Shown here piece after piece: positions 26,447 through 41,400 of a stretch of DNA of 64,000 bases (its first letter is position 1; the number at the start of each line of letters is the position of its first letter). The stretch is from Bugulina stolonifera (taxonomy: Eukaryota > Bryozoa > Gymnolaemata > Cheilostomatida > Bugulidae), in the NCBI GenBank assembly GCA_935421135.1, contig OW285188.1, positions 2,067,001 to 2,131,000 of the forward strand, in the 5' to 3' direction. The notes under the pieces are model-generated. The model searched no databases. It worked only from the letters and a program-made list of their open reading frames with translations, and was not told where the DNA came from. A program made the translations under genes and the position numbers.

Positions 26447-29400
26447 TCAAGATGGAGAATGAACGTTGTTTGAACCGTCATGTGTCGGCAGGTCACTGCT
26501 AGAGATACTCCTGGCCCTACCAACTCTCTCTATAACTGCATTCCTCGCTTGTTCTGGAAACTTCTCTGGTTCAGATAGTATTGACGTATCCTTTCCAATA
26601 TTGCGGAGTGAGTTCATCACGGCTACAACATGTATTAATATAAGACTGTAGAACAGCAGGAGTAGACCATATCAACTACAGCACATGTGCTCTAATGCAG
26701 CATTTACATTGCCGTTTATACCAACTACTAGCGGCGAGCGGCCAACGCTAACCACAACTACATTATATAGTGACATGCTCCAGTGAGCGGTAGGAGTCAA
26801 CGAGTTCAACAAGCTGAACTTTAAACCCCGCCGCTAACTAATACGTGCCAGCTATAGTATAGTAATAGCTAACCGCATTGTGGTTAGCGTTGGCCGCTCG
26901 CCGCTAGTAGTTGCTATAAACGGCAGTGTGAATGTTGCATAAGCGTTCCCTTACAGTAAACTGTTATCAACTGCTTCTCTCACCTGGTCTGAGGGCCGGC
27001 AGGGTACAGTGATGGTCTAGCCAGGTGTGTGTAGTCCTGTACAGCTCCTCGATGCTAGCCGTAGACACCACACTGTTGAAGGATTCAAAGAGAGGCTCCG
27101 CAAGCTGACTGAATATGTAGAACTTCCAATTCTGAGTTGTCCTCTCTCTGATGTAGGAGGAGAGCATATGCTGCATCTGGTCGTTGTTCTGGCTGGTAAC
27201 TGGTGCACCAGTAGCCGGCAGCTGGAGCTGGCATGACCTACAGAGTAAATACAGTCCGTACATTTACTCTACATCACTCTAACAGCCTACCCAATGTACC
27301 ATGAGCATAATAACATAGTCACAGTTAAGGAGTTGTTCCCTCTTTCCAACATAGTTTTTAGCAATACATATACAATATTGGGAAATAACTAAGTCACTAT
27401 AATAATATAGTATAACTACATTAGCATATCATACTCACCCTAGCACTGCATAGTATAATTTAGTGCCGGGCGGTTAGGATTTGCATGCCCATTCAGTATC
27501 TTTGCTGATTTTTCAAAAATCTGAATGACACCGAAGTTGTTTTCAACCCCTCGGGTAATTTCAGTTTTTTTAAATTCAGAAAAAAACACCGAATTGAATC
27601 GAAAACTGAATACTCAACGCTGGGAGTTGTCACACTCTGCTTTTAAACTGTAATGGCGGCCATTTTTAATTTTCTCGAATAAATCGCAATTATGAAATGC
27701 CAATTATCTATAATAATATGCAAGTACAACAACTAGAATTGAGTGAAACTAAAGTAAATCTTCTCTGGGTGACAATGGTGGCTGTAGCTAAGTCTGAATT
27801 CCAAGGATGACATTGAATTATAAAGATTGAAAGATGCATAACATGAACTCACGTGTTCGTAGTTTCAGACATTACCGGAAATGGCCGCCATTGTCATTTC
27901 GTTTAATAATTTGCAATAATTAAGTATTAATTATTATTAACAATAGCAAGTTTGACTATTAGAATCGCATGAGAACTACAGTAAACACCCACTGGGTGAC
28001 ATCGATGACGGCAGCTAAGTCTGTATTCCAAGGATGACATCGAACTATAAGGATTAAAAGAAGCACAAAAATGGCGGCCATTTTCATTTCGCTTAATAGT
28101 TAACAATTATTAAATATTTATTATTTATAATAACATGCAATCATAACCGCTATAATTGAGTGAAACTACAATAAATAACCACTGGGTGATAATATTATGG
28201 CTGCAGCTAAGTCTAAATTCCAGGGATGGCATCGAAATATAAGGATTGAAAGAAGCATAACATAAATTCACTTGTTCTCAATGCCAGCCATTATCGAAAG
28301 TGGGTGCGCTAAGAGGCCAGTCGCAGTTTGAATTTAAAACAGAATCGAACCGTACCGCCGCACTCGGTGTCGACTCGCATTTTAAATTTTGGCAGTTTTT
28401 GAACTGAAAGAAAAGAAAAGAATGAAACCGAAACACTGTGCAGCACTAGTATAACTACATAATATTATGATAATATTAGCATGTGATACTCACCCTATAG
28501 CACAGTATAGTATAACTACATATGGTAATATTAGCATGTGATACTCACCCTATAGCACAGTATAGTATAACTACATATGGTAATATTAGCATGTGATACT
28601 CACCCTATAGCACAGTATAGTATAACTACATATGGTAATATTAGCATGTGATACTCACCCTATAGCACAGTATAGTATAACTACATATGGTAATATTAGC
28701 ATGTCATACTCACCCTATAGCACAGTATAGTATAACTACATATGGTAATATTAGCATGTCATACTCACCCTATAGCACAGTATAGTATAACTACATATGG
28801 TAATATTAGCATGCCATACTCACCCTATAGCACAGTATAGTATAACTACATAATTGGTAATATTAGCATGTCATACTCACCCTATAGCACAGTATAGTAT
28901 AACTACATATGGTAATATTAGCATGTCATACTCACCCTATAGCACAGTATAGTATAACTACATATGGTAATATTAGCATGTCATACTCACCCTATAGCAC
29001 AGTATAGTATAACTACATAATTGGTAATATTAGCATGTCATACTCACCCTATAGCAGAGTATAGTATAACTACATATGGTAATATTAGCATGTCATACTC
29101 ACCCTATAGCACAGTATAGTATAACTACATATGGTAATATTAGCATGTCATACTCACCCTATAGCACAGTATAGTATAACTACATATGGTAATATTAGCA
29201 TGCCATACTCACCCTATAGCACAGTATAGTATAACTACATATGGTAATATTAGCATGTCATACTCACCCTATAGCACTGTTTAGAGCCTCTATTTCCTGC
29301 TGTAACAGCTCCGACTCCTCCTGCATCTGCTGCCTCTCAGTTTTCAACTTCTGAGCAAACTCGGCCGTTTTAGACAACATGGCTGCCTTGCTAATCTGTG

Positions 29401-32400
29401 TGGAGATGAGTAACTATAGCTAGTATTAACTACATAGATAAGCTACACACACAACTGCAGTATGTATACCCAAGTGGAGAACATGAGTAGGGGTGGACAA
29501 CTCTTCAAGAATAACATGCGTATTGTACTATGACTATAACACTACTAGTCTATGCTACTAAGTGAATGAGTAATACAATGTATATAATACACTACATGTA
29601 CATGTATGTGTGTGGAATCTAAATACACCATTGAGTGTGGTTTACTATTGAGGAGATATCACCCATAGTACACCAGTCACCAGACAAATAAATCCAGAAG
29701 CTGGTGAGTTGGCTGGTTCACCAAAGCCCAGTCAGGTGTTTATTATGGAGTTATTCTTCCACAACGGTTGTGAATACATAAAATATTTGAACTAGAATTA
29801 GTGTATTATTAGTGTAACTACTGAGTAACATCTGCTAAATGCCAAATAGTGATCTGCATATACAGGCATACATCGTAGTATTGCAGAGTTGCCTACACAA
29901 TCTACACGTGAACGAGAAAACAACAGTGGAACTATTTAGTGATCCCATGCATATACTGTATATACAATGTAGTATGTACTATGTAGCCTGCATAAGCCTG
30001 GTTGCTAGCCCACACCACCTGTATTATTATAGATGTGTACATACATTGTACATGTATTTATTGCCTCACATAAACACCTATGTAGTTAGTCATACCTACC
30101 AGAGCAGTCCTACCAGGCTAGGTGAACTGTTAGCTAGGGCTGGTACATACCTTGGTAGTAGGACTGTTAGCTAGGGCTGGTACGTACCTTGGTAGTAGAA
30201 CTGTTAGCTAGGGTTGGTACATACCTTGGTAGTAGGACTGTTAGCTAGGGCTGGTACGCACCTTGGTAGTAGAACTGTTAGCTAGGGTTGGTACATACCT
30301 TGGTAGTAGGACTGTTAGCTAGGGTGGGTACGCACCTTGGTAGTAGGACTGTTAGCTAGGGCTGGTACATACCTTGGTAGTAGGACTGTTAGCTAGGGCT
30401 GGTACTATTGTCTGTAAGGTTTCGAAGCCATTCTTCATGTGGCCCCTTCTCTTCTGTTCTGCAGGTGACATTGCAGATGATGGGGAGTCCTTCCTTGTAG
30501 TGTTAGCTGATGATTTGGGTGGCTGAAAAACCTACATGTACAATATTACAGGCTACAATATCACAGGCTACAGTATTACAGGCTACAGTATCACAGGCTA
30601 CAGTATCACAGGCTACAGTGCCACAGGCTACAGTATCACAGGCTACAGTATCACAGGCTACAGTGCCACAGGCTACATTGTGAGAGGCTACAGTAGCCTG
30701 TTAGGTGAAGTACATGTAGGCTAGTAGAGAAATTTGGATAGCCTTATTTCCTTGTCTGTGGTTGGGGTTTGGCCGTTTAGGATAAGAAAAGAACAAGGCA
30801 ACTTCTCCTGCTTTAGTTTTGGAAAATAGTAAATGCTATCTCAAATTTCTCCACTTTCGCAGGTGTAAATAGGTGGGTACTGTATGACTGACTGTATTGC
30901 AAGTATAATGACTTGTACATGTATAATAAGGTGTTGGCTGTATGACTGACTATATTGCAAGTATAATGACTTAAACATGTATAATAAGGTGTTGACTGTA
31001 TCTACCAACCTCTTCCCCAGACGATGGGCTACTAGCAGCTTCTGCATCATTACAAGTACCTAAAACAGGATACACTGGCTATACTCATGTACCATGGGGT
31101 GGCTGGGTATAGAGAAGCAATATCTATAATACGGTATACAAGGATGTTGTGCTCACTGCAAAGGTAATAATAACAACCATAAATTACTGCTTTGGTCACT
31201 GCTGGGTCAAGCCAGTGTCTATAGATTAAATGGCATTATTAGTGGACACCCGACCTCCTCATAATCAACATGATAATATCCCAGCAACTGATATCATAGA
31301 ACCAGCAACTATGATAACTATGATGCTAGAGTAATCACGCGACCTGGGTGTGCATCATAATACCAGTTACAACTGGACTGCAACTAGAGCTTGAACTTTT
31401 ATTCTCATTGGCCAATCCCCCATATTCTCCACCCACAGTGCCAATGGATTGTCAAGTGAAATAGCTTACTGAAACGCTATTGGCTAATACCAGTAACGTG
31501 TTCACCCATTCCCTTTATAAGCTGGAGCAGCCGTCAAAGGAATCTTTACAGCAGTTTGCAGGCACAGGGCGAACATTTGGTAAAATTGTGTGTAGCATGA
31601 AAATTAGTTTTTTTTCCAAAAGGCTAAAATTCACTTTTCTACTAGTTGTATATCTGTGGAAGATCACAGGAAAAATTTTAAAAGTTGATCTTTATTAGTG
31701 TTCGCTTACCCGATTGAGATTTCTGTATACTGCCTGTTGATGTTCTCCTGCTTTTACTACCAGAAATAGCAACCAGATCTGGCACTATGGTCTGAAAGAA
31801 GCACAGATCACTCATGTTATACTCGAATCTGTGCAACCTACTGCTGTGACTGTAAGCAGTAGGAGTAACTGCAGCGGCAGGCTGTAGACGAAGCATTGTT
31901 AGACTGTATAATATGGTGGCAAGGCAGTAACCCTATCTAATGCTCAACTCTGCTGAGTGTGGTGTGTGATAACAGTAGTCAACTGAGAGCTGATTGGACA
32001 ACTCGTTATATACTATGCCTTTCAATAACCTTGTGTTGAATCCTTGTAATGTAGCTGTATGTATAATGCATAGATATAATATAAAGACTACATCTCGATA
32101 GGATGGATACCTTGTGTTAACGCTCCGACGCCCATATGTATCATTTAATTGCTGGGGAAAAATTGCTAATGTATTGTCCAAGTGTTTTATTTCATTGTTG
32201 GGAAAAAATTGCTAATGTAAACATAACGTATACTTTAATAAGTTTCTAAAGTCCTTGTCCTTGCTGTCAGCAGATACTGTACTATTCGCATACGTCATCA
32301 ATCATCATACTTGCCAAGTGCCCTGGGTAAAAAATCTGGACACATGCGTGGACCAGAGGAAGGACAGGGGAGGGGTGGCGGAGCGCCCTTCCGCATTCGA

Positions 32401-35400
32401 AAAAATGTTTTCAAGTGAGCCACTAAAATGCTATTAGGTGCAGTAGTTAGTGCAATTTAACTTGCATTTGTATGCTGCTCTAGTGGTCAAAAATATTTGA
32501 ATGGCTTTAATATGGTGGGGAGAATGTTATACCCTAAAAGCAGAAATTTTTAGCAGAAGAAAGTTTCTAACAGTCACAGATTCGGTAAGCTGAGGGGTAT
32601 GTGTGGTATATATACATTATGTGTGGTATATATACATTATGTGTGGTATATATACATTATGTGTGGTATATATACATTATGTGTGGTATATAATGCAGCT
32701 AACCAGGTTCTAACTGAATCTTTAAAGTGATCATGCAGCCTAGGGGTGTTTTATATCGTTGCGCTCCATTTTTCAAGCCGAATCAACTGATTTCTAAGAG
32801 TTATCTTTTCAATGGAGCCATTTATCACTAGATTTAATAGTAAAATGGCTCTGTAATTCAGAGTTATCTTCCACAAAAATTGTTTTTTGGCTGTGCATGT
32901 AAAGTTGTCATCTCTCTACTTTTGTTTAAAAATAAGTTGTACTAAGAACACAAACCACAAGAATGCAATAATATGACCAATGTCATAAGGCTGCTCTGCC
33001 CTGACCACAATGATAACAAGAGCTGGTATACTGAGTGGATTGCTGATTATTCTACACTCAACAGCCTAGCAGCCACCTACATGTACATGGATTGGTCCAT
33101 TTTCATATTGCAACAAAAGCAAGTTAGTGGCTAGGCTACTGTTCTGATCACTTAGGATGTGTCATGCATTATTGAAAATAAGAATTTCTACTGAAGTAGT
33201 CCTACACTAGGCACTCTATAGGTAGCCTCCTCCCAACCACACTGGCTAATCAATGAGCCACTAGCATATCACTGCCAGCCCAAGAAAGGATCTGGTGAAG
33301 ACATCTGCCATTAGCACATGCGTGTATAACTGAATGGGCGTGTTATGCAATGTACATGTATGTGCATTACTTATTATAGTTACTATAGTTATTTATAATA
33401 AATTACATATATCAGCTTTACAGATGTATAAAAATCATAATGTTTTATACATGTACATAATATACATGTGCATTTTACTTATGGGGTACAGACATAAGCT
33501 ATACGCTCATGTAGTGCATGTATAATACATTTTTATGTGTATACATGTAATACATGATTTTTATAATACATGTACATAAACATACTGTAATAGTTTTGTA
33601 ATATGATTCATAAATAACATTATACATGTTATGTACAGATACTGTCAAATAGAACATGTAGTGTGCAGTCTTATACATGATATACATGTACATGAACGCA
33701 AATTACAGAATATTTAAATTGTATTTAAAATATTATTAATATATGCTATAGATAAGCAATTATACCTTTGTACATTGCAACCAATATTAGCTCACAAGAA
33801 TATGTGCATCCCTCTGTTGTTTTGCTCATATAACATTGAGTGTCTATATTACTAAATTGTTGTTTTTGACAGGGTACATTCACAATCTCTGGTTTGGGGG
33901 CAAATATGTACACAAAAGAAATTTTTATCACCAATAACTCACTACATGTACATTACATGTATTATGAGCCCACTGGATGGGAGAAGAACAAGATCATCAC
34001 TGACCACTAAACCATTTTGTTGGTGCTTGTTTATAAGTTGGACACCATTGAATAAACATTAGAAGTATTGTTATTTTATGTGATGACCAAATCTGCTGTC
34101 GCTGCAGGTACACTATAGGTTAGCTAGCTAGTCTGTATGCTATGCCTGTAGCCACATAGAATGTTATAAGAAAGAACTCAGATTGTATTTCTTCTATCGT
34201 GACTGTATTAGTGAACATGTGCCATCATCATGCTACTTGATCACTATCAGTATAATTTTGGTTACAGAGGGTAATAATATTCTTCGTTCCTAAAACATAG
34301 GCAGAAGGTAGAAAGTGTTTCCTAGGATCATATGTTGTGGTGTAACACCTGAATTTTTCACATCTGCAATAGTATTCAAACTTACCAGTAGTACTATTTA
34401 TGTCATTATAATATGCCAAATGAAAATGAAAAACTGCCCTTTTATTTATAGGCCTATGCAATCTAAATAACAAATGCTATGCTCTACTATCAGGACAATT
34501 TTTCCAACTGCTATTTGGTTTATGGAGTGCAACTTTTGTAGAGACTGGCTTCCTGATATGCATAAATATAGTGTTTTTCACTAGCCCATGTGTGTTTCTA
34601 CTAAACATCCTGATGGCTGCATGCCATTTGTTTCATATTTATTACCCGCATAGGTGTTGGCAAATGCCCCTTCTATTGTGAAGGGATAATTTATGTGCTG
34701 CCACACTGAAATAAATGCTAATATTGTTATTTACTCGAATCATCTGTAGCCAGCATAGTCACAGGAAGATTTGGCTTGAATCACTCAATACTTGTGGCAA
34801 TGTTATTTTGTTATTGATCACATTTTATTCTCATTAGTGGTTGACCTTGTGGTCAAAAGTCAACAACCCATCAAGTGCAAAGTAATGGTGGATTTCAGTT
34901 GTGAAATATTGAGAGTTATCCGACACCAAAATGCACGAGAGGACAACATGCAATAGTCCTCCAAATAGTCCTCAGCTTCTGCTTCTATGCTTCTTTATCA
35001 CTAAATTGGCCTAAAAAACACTCAAAATAGCTGCCTGGGGCTCGATGTTTCCTTTAAAACGATATAAAACACCCCTAGGCTGCATGATCACTTTAAGAAT
35101 AATTAATCATAGTAAAGTCAACCTTCATGTTTCCAAAAATTTACACCTAAACAGTAGATTTCAACTAAATTGGTGAAGTGGGTGGTAGGACCAGACTAGC
35201 TAGTAGGTAGGACCAGAGGACTAGGCTAGCTAGTAGATAGGACCCGACTAGCTAGTAGGTAGGACCAGGCTAGCTAGTAGGTAGGACTAGGCTAGCTAGT
35301 AGATAGGACCAGACTAGCTAGTAGGTAGGACCAGGCTAGCTAGTAGGTAGGACTAGGCTAGCTAGTAGGTAGGACTAGGCTAGGTAGTAGGTAGGACCAG

Positions 35401-38400
35401 ACTAGCTAGTAAGTAGGACCAGACTAGCTAGTAGGTAGGACCAGACTAGCTAGTAGGTAGGACCAGACTAGCTAGTAGGTAGGACCAGACTAGCTAGTTG
35501 GTAGGACCAGACTAGCTAGTGGAGGAATGACTGTAGCGTATAATGGATATGGAACAAATAAGTTGTCTCCCCATTATAATAATATGTACATGTATATAAT
35601 ATCCACCCACAAACCACAACCAAGGATCTAAGGCAATGTAAAAACGTGAGTATAATGTTATGTACTACAGCGGAGCCATTGAGTATAATGTTGCACTACA
35701 GTTTGTTAGCTGTGGTTGGCCATCACATACAATGTACTAGCTGCTGATGAGCATACCAGGACAAAGATAAGTTTTGGTCATGTGATCATCTACTTATATA
35801 ACTCAAACAATCCACCATTGTACTCTTTGTACAGTACATTGTAATACAGTGCAGTGACTGACACCAACCCTATTACACAGCTAACTACATGTGCAAGTGT
35901 ATATGCTGAATACTGTAATGGTGCATGAACTAGATATTATCCATGTCGTCAGTGTTCAAGTGGAACAAATGAGGTGGCTGCATGATGCATGCAATCTTAC
36001 AGATTAGTATGTATAGCTAAGAAATTAGTGAATTACTGAAATGAAAGAAATGCTCAAGACCCCATAAGTGATATTCAAGCACTCTACCACTAAAGTATCA
36101 GGTCTACAGTAACCGTATAGGGAAAACTAGCTATTAAAACGAGGGTACAAGCCTGCTTGCTGTATGTATAACCACTAAAATTGAGGTGGGTGGCGGGTGC
36201 ACACAGCACACTCCAGTATAACTGAGCTACGAACACTGCATGTAGTACAAATACACTTATTATAAATACTGTATATAACGATGTACTGGAATAACAAAAC
36301 ACCTAATACATGTACATGCAGTATATTACATGCAGTATATATGCATTACATGTATGAGAATCATAACAACTTAGTCATGGTTCATTATCTTTGGACTACT
36401 AAGCATGCCATAAATTATATAGACCTATAAATATACTTCCATACCACCGCACCTGCCAAGTAAACAGAAATAAAGGTTTTGATCCTGCACTGGAATTGTC
36501 AAGATGGCAAAATGTGATTTGACTAAACCATTAATTTCTCACATGGTTGAGATTATTCCAACTAGGATCGGAAATAAATGAGGTTACTTCAATATCCAAC
36601 CGCAAATATAAGAAATATAGAGACAAAGTTGCAATAACCGCTCAATTTCATCAAAATATTGTAGAAAATTTTCTGTGTTGTAAAACCTGGAGGAAACACG
36701 GAGGTTTAAACTGCCCTAGAGTCTCTCTCCTTGTAGAACCTGGTGACTTGATATGTATGAGTATCATAATGCACTGTAAGTGAATGGTTATACAACCAAG
36801 TAAAAGAAGGGAGGACAACTTCAAGATGACACCAGTTATCTGGAAGACCAATGAGTCACCAAGGGGAGACCACTCCGAACACTGAACAATAAACTACCTC
36901 AGTACACATTCAAATAACATACAGCATGTTTCTATTAGCACATGCACACGAAACATACTATACCTTAGAGTCAGTGAGAGAGCCTCCCTTAGATATTCCT
37001 GGTACTTTAGTGAATTTGGGGGATATGGTTGGGAGGTTGAGATTGCTGCTCTTCTGGGGAACCTTTGTCAGTAGTTGAGTGAGGAAAGGAGAGGGCGCAG
37101 CCATCTTTGGAGCTATTGGTCTCGGCTTACTAACAGCAACCTGTTGACACAATACAACAACTCAACGTACATGCATATAATATACTATAGGGTCTACATA
37201 CATGTATACATGTACATGTTACGACAGAGTATAGTGTATGTATACATGTACATGGTAGGCTACTACAGAGTATAGTGTATGTATACATGTATATGGTACT
37301 ACAGAGTATAGTGTATGTATACATGTATATGGTACTACAGAGTATAGTGTATGTATACATGTATATGGTACTACAGAGTATAGTGTATGTATACATGTAC
37401 ATGGTGGGCCCTACTACAGAGTAATAGTGTATGTATACATGTATATGGTACTACAGAGTATAGTGTATGTATACATGTATATGGTACTACAGAGTATAGT
37501 GTATGTATACATGTACATGGTGGGCCCTACTACAGAGTATAGTGTATGTATACATGTATATGGTACTACAGAGTATAGTGTATGTATACATGTATATGGT
37601 ACTACAGAGTATAGTGCATGTATACATGTATATGGTACTACAGAGTATAGTGTATGTATATGTGTATATGGTACTACAGAGTATAGTAGATGTATACATG
37701 TACATGGTACTACAGAGTAATAGTGTATGTATACATGTATATGGTACTACAGAGTATAGTGTATGTATACATGTATATGGTACTACAGAGTATAGTGTAT
37801 GTATACATGTATATGGTACTACAGAGTATAGTGTATGTATATGTGTACATGGTACTACAGAGTATAGTGTATGTATACATGTATATGGTACTACAGAGTA
37901 TAGTGTATGTATACATGTATATGGTACTACAGAGTATAGTGTATGTATATGGTGTACATGGTACTACAGAGTATAGTGTATGTATACATGTATATGGTAC
38001 TACAGAGTATAGTGTATGTATATGTGTATATGGTACTACAGAGTATAGTAGATGTACAATGTACATGTATGTGTAGTGTATGTTACCAAACTACACATGT
38101 TCAGCAGGCATATTATACAAAGTAATAATAAAACATACCTACATATGTATATCCACTAGAACAGCCTATGTTAAGCCAAAGAAAATATTTACCAACATAA
38201 TGTAGTCTAATAAATAAGGAACATTTGTTTCGTACATACAGTCATGTAAATGTGATCACCTTTTATCTATGGAGTTGTGTTTCCAGAAGTAAAAAAATAC
38301 ATGGGAACACAACTCCCAGAAACAACATAATCGGAGGATTTTTAGACATCTACATTACATGTAGAAAACAATCAATTCGCTAAATAATTAGAAATTTTAG

Positions 38401-41400
38401 CTAAAAATAATCTTTGGATAACACCTAATTTTACTTATAAAATATATAATAAATATCACTGACAGACCTGGCCTTTTAGCCTATATATAAATCAACAATC
38501 ATCGAAAATCTCTACATGCTTTGATTTCGGGGCAAGAAGTTTGAAAACTGAACAAGTACCAGCCAGAAACAAATGTTAACATTATAAATATCCAGAGCAT
38601 AAGTGCATACATCAGGATGTTGGTCAATCTCATTTAAGATTTCAGAATACAATGAAGCAAAGTGCAAAACTTCCTTACATTGCATCCAATTCTTTGCACC
38701 AAATACAGGGTGCAGATGCTTGAATAACCCATACACATATTTATATTATTATCTTTCTTTACAATGACAGAGGTGCCAATCAAGGTTAATCTCTGCTGTT
38801 AACTCCAAATAACTAAATATATGTTTATTCACCCCTCATCATACAACTCCTTCATCTATATGTATGTACAGATTGTACAAGTACATTATTGTACTAGTAC
38901 TTGTAGTTCTATGGAAATTGTAACCCTTACCTTAGGTTTACTCGACTTTGGCTGCTCTTTCCTACCATCTGCAAGTGCACATCTCTCTACATCTCTCCCA
39001 GTCACGTCTGGTGGTGGCATAAGGACAGATGAGGAGTGACTATGCCATGTTGGCTGACGATTGGCTGTAGCTACATTGGCTGGAGTATTCCGCTCTTGCT
39101 CTATTAATGTTTCCACGAGAAGTGAAAACATGGGAGAGGCATGGGATGAGTTACTTCCTGTTCCCATCTGTGGCGTAGTAGAGGTGTGTGAGTAGGTTTC
39201 GGTGGGGAGAGGCAGAGTCTGTGCTACATAGGGTACATTTGAGGAGTAGATTGAAGAGCTAGTAGACTGTGGACCAGTGAAGAGTAAAGGGGCATGATCC
39301 TGTTCTACATCTACAAATATATCACAGGCAATTAAAGGGGTCGCGCCATGTGTTTGAGGTAGCATTGAAATGCACTCAGCTGTAGTTATACAACATAGGT
39401 GCCTAGATTGCACAACCCTAGATATGTACATGTACATGTATAATATGCTAGTACCGTAGCAAACTGCATGTTTTCTCCTTATGGTGCTATTTAAAACAAT
39501 AGGCTATAATACACATATTGTATTATAGGCCTATAGAAGAAAACAACATAGCTGTCTTATATAGTCAGGCCCGATGAAACATTGGACCTACTAAAGAAGG
39601 CAGCTACATGTACTTACTGCCAGCAATAGGAAAGCCCAGAAAAATTACAAAATCTTGCACAAGTTACCATACAGTCAAATTAGTAAATTCTATGAAATCA
39701 TTAGTATTCTACAACTGTACTCCTTCTATGCAAACAGCTTGAATTTAAGAAAGTTCTCTATAGGATATAAAGCGAACAGTTGCGAGTTCCTTTCAAAGCA
39801 GCATTGAATAGTGGTATCGGGTCAAGCTGGGGAAGAGGACACAACTCTGCTTATAGTAGCACAAATACAACAAACCTACATAAGGGAGGCTGCACAGAAC
39901 ATACACATAAACCAAACGTCATAATCACTGGCTGGTGCTCTGGTAACTACACCAGCTGATAAGTAGCAACCAGAGAGTTTAGACAAAAACTAGAGAAATG
40001 AAAAGCTACATGTACGTAACTTTTGCCTCACATGATGGTCAGGAACTGTTGGTGAACATACAATGTACATGTAGAGGAGATTATACAGCGAGTTCTATGA
40101 ACTGAACTCTAGCCCCACCAAAACATCACTAACAGACAAGTAAAAACATACAATGGCTTCTACTGATTATAATATCATCTGAGTGACTCAACATAACCTA
40201 TACGACTGGTGGTGTCACACGACTAGTGGTGTTATACACATGTATAGCATGTGTTAGGTGGGTGGACTAGTGGCGTCACACATGACTGTAATAAATAGGC
40301 CTACTATACAATGTATGTGTGTCTAATTAATGGTCAATAATTGACTGACCTGGAGTGTGGGGAAATGACGCTAGGTTATTCAGAGATCCACCAATGTGCT
40401 GGGATTGTTGGGTAGCTGCCGGGGTACCCCAGTTAAATGCCTCACTGAATAAGTCTACAAAAGTAAAGAAATATCATCTACGCAACAACAACATACCATA
40501 CAAAATAGTCTCTAGTTAACAAACATAAACATGTAGCATTATTCACAGGTATAGGAGTTATCTTCTCTCATGACATTGAAGGGCACAAGGCACACAACTC
40601 CAACTATACAGTGAGCTATCTATACAGTAAGTAAACAAACAGTGAGTAGACAGTGCAAGGGAGAGCACAAATAACAGAGATGGATGGAGAGGCAATGGAT
40701 AGAGGGAGACATTAGCTATTCATACCCTTAAAACATGCTTCTTTTCCATCTAGAAGAGTGCAATCATAACAGATGTTCATATCAAGGTAAACAGGTGAAA
40801 CATCTACTGCAGGCATCTAACTATACAGATGGATGTGTATATTACACTAGATAGAGAGTACAGACCTTGGAACGGCTCCATTGTGTCCATATTAGCAAAA
40901 TCATCTAGAGAAGGCTGCAGTCCAATTAGATTAGGCTGTATGATATCCGCATTGGTCAACCCAACTATGGGAGAGAGAGATAAGACATAATATATACATC
41001 ACAGTAACTTGTACTAAAATGTAGAGCTATTAAAATGGTTGAAAAGTCATTGCACACCCACCATATTGGTGACTCATACATACAGTGGTAGTCCTCCTTA
41101 GTGAATGGTGGCTGAGTTATCGGTGAAAACGTTGAGAAGAAGGCATCGGAGAAATCCATTGGATAATCAGACTGAACATCGACTGTGTCACTTGCATGAT
41201 TGGCTGGTTGATGTAGGTTGGTGCTATGGCTCAGATTGAGGTTGCTGGTATCAGCGACCCTTTCCAACAATTCTTGAATCTACAGAAACAAGGCTATGAA
41301 ATTACTGGCTGGGCTTTCACAATATTACCAAAATATATCAATAGCAGAATAGGTGCAGAGTAATATAGACCAATGTACCCGAACTAAGACTCTACTAACA

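Noticed and set aside
37130..38125. Open frames up to 157 codons (VYMYMVLQSI-like repeats)
   Set aside because: 36-bp minisatellite in a Mondo intron, open on both strands; no unique sequence.
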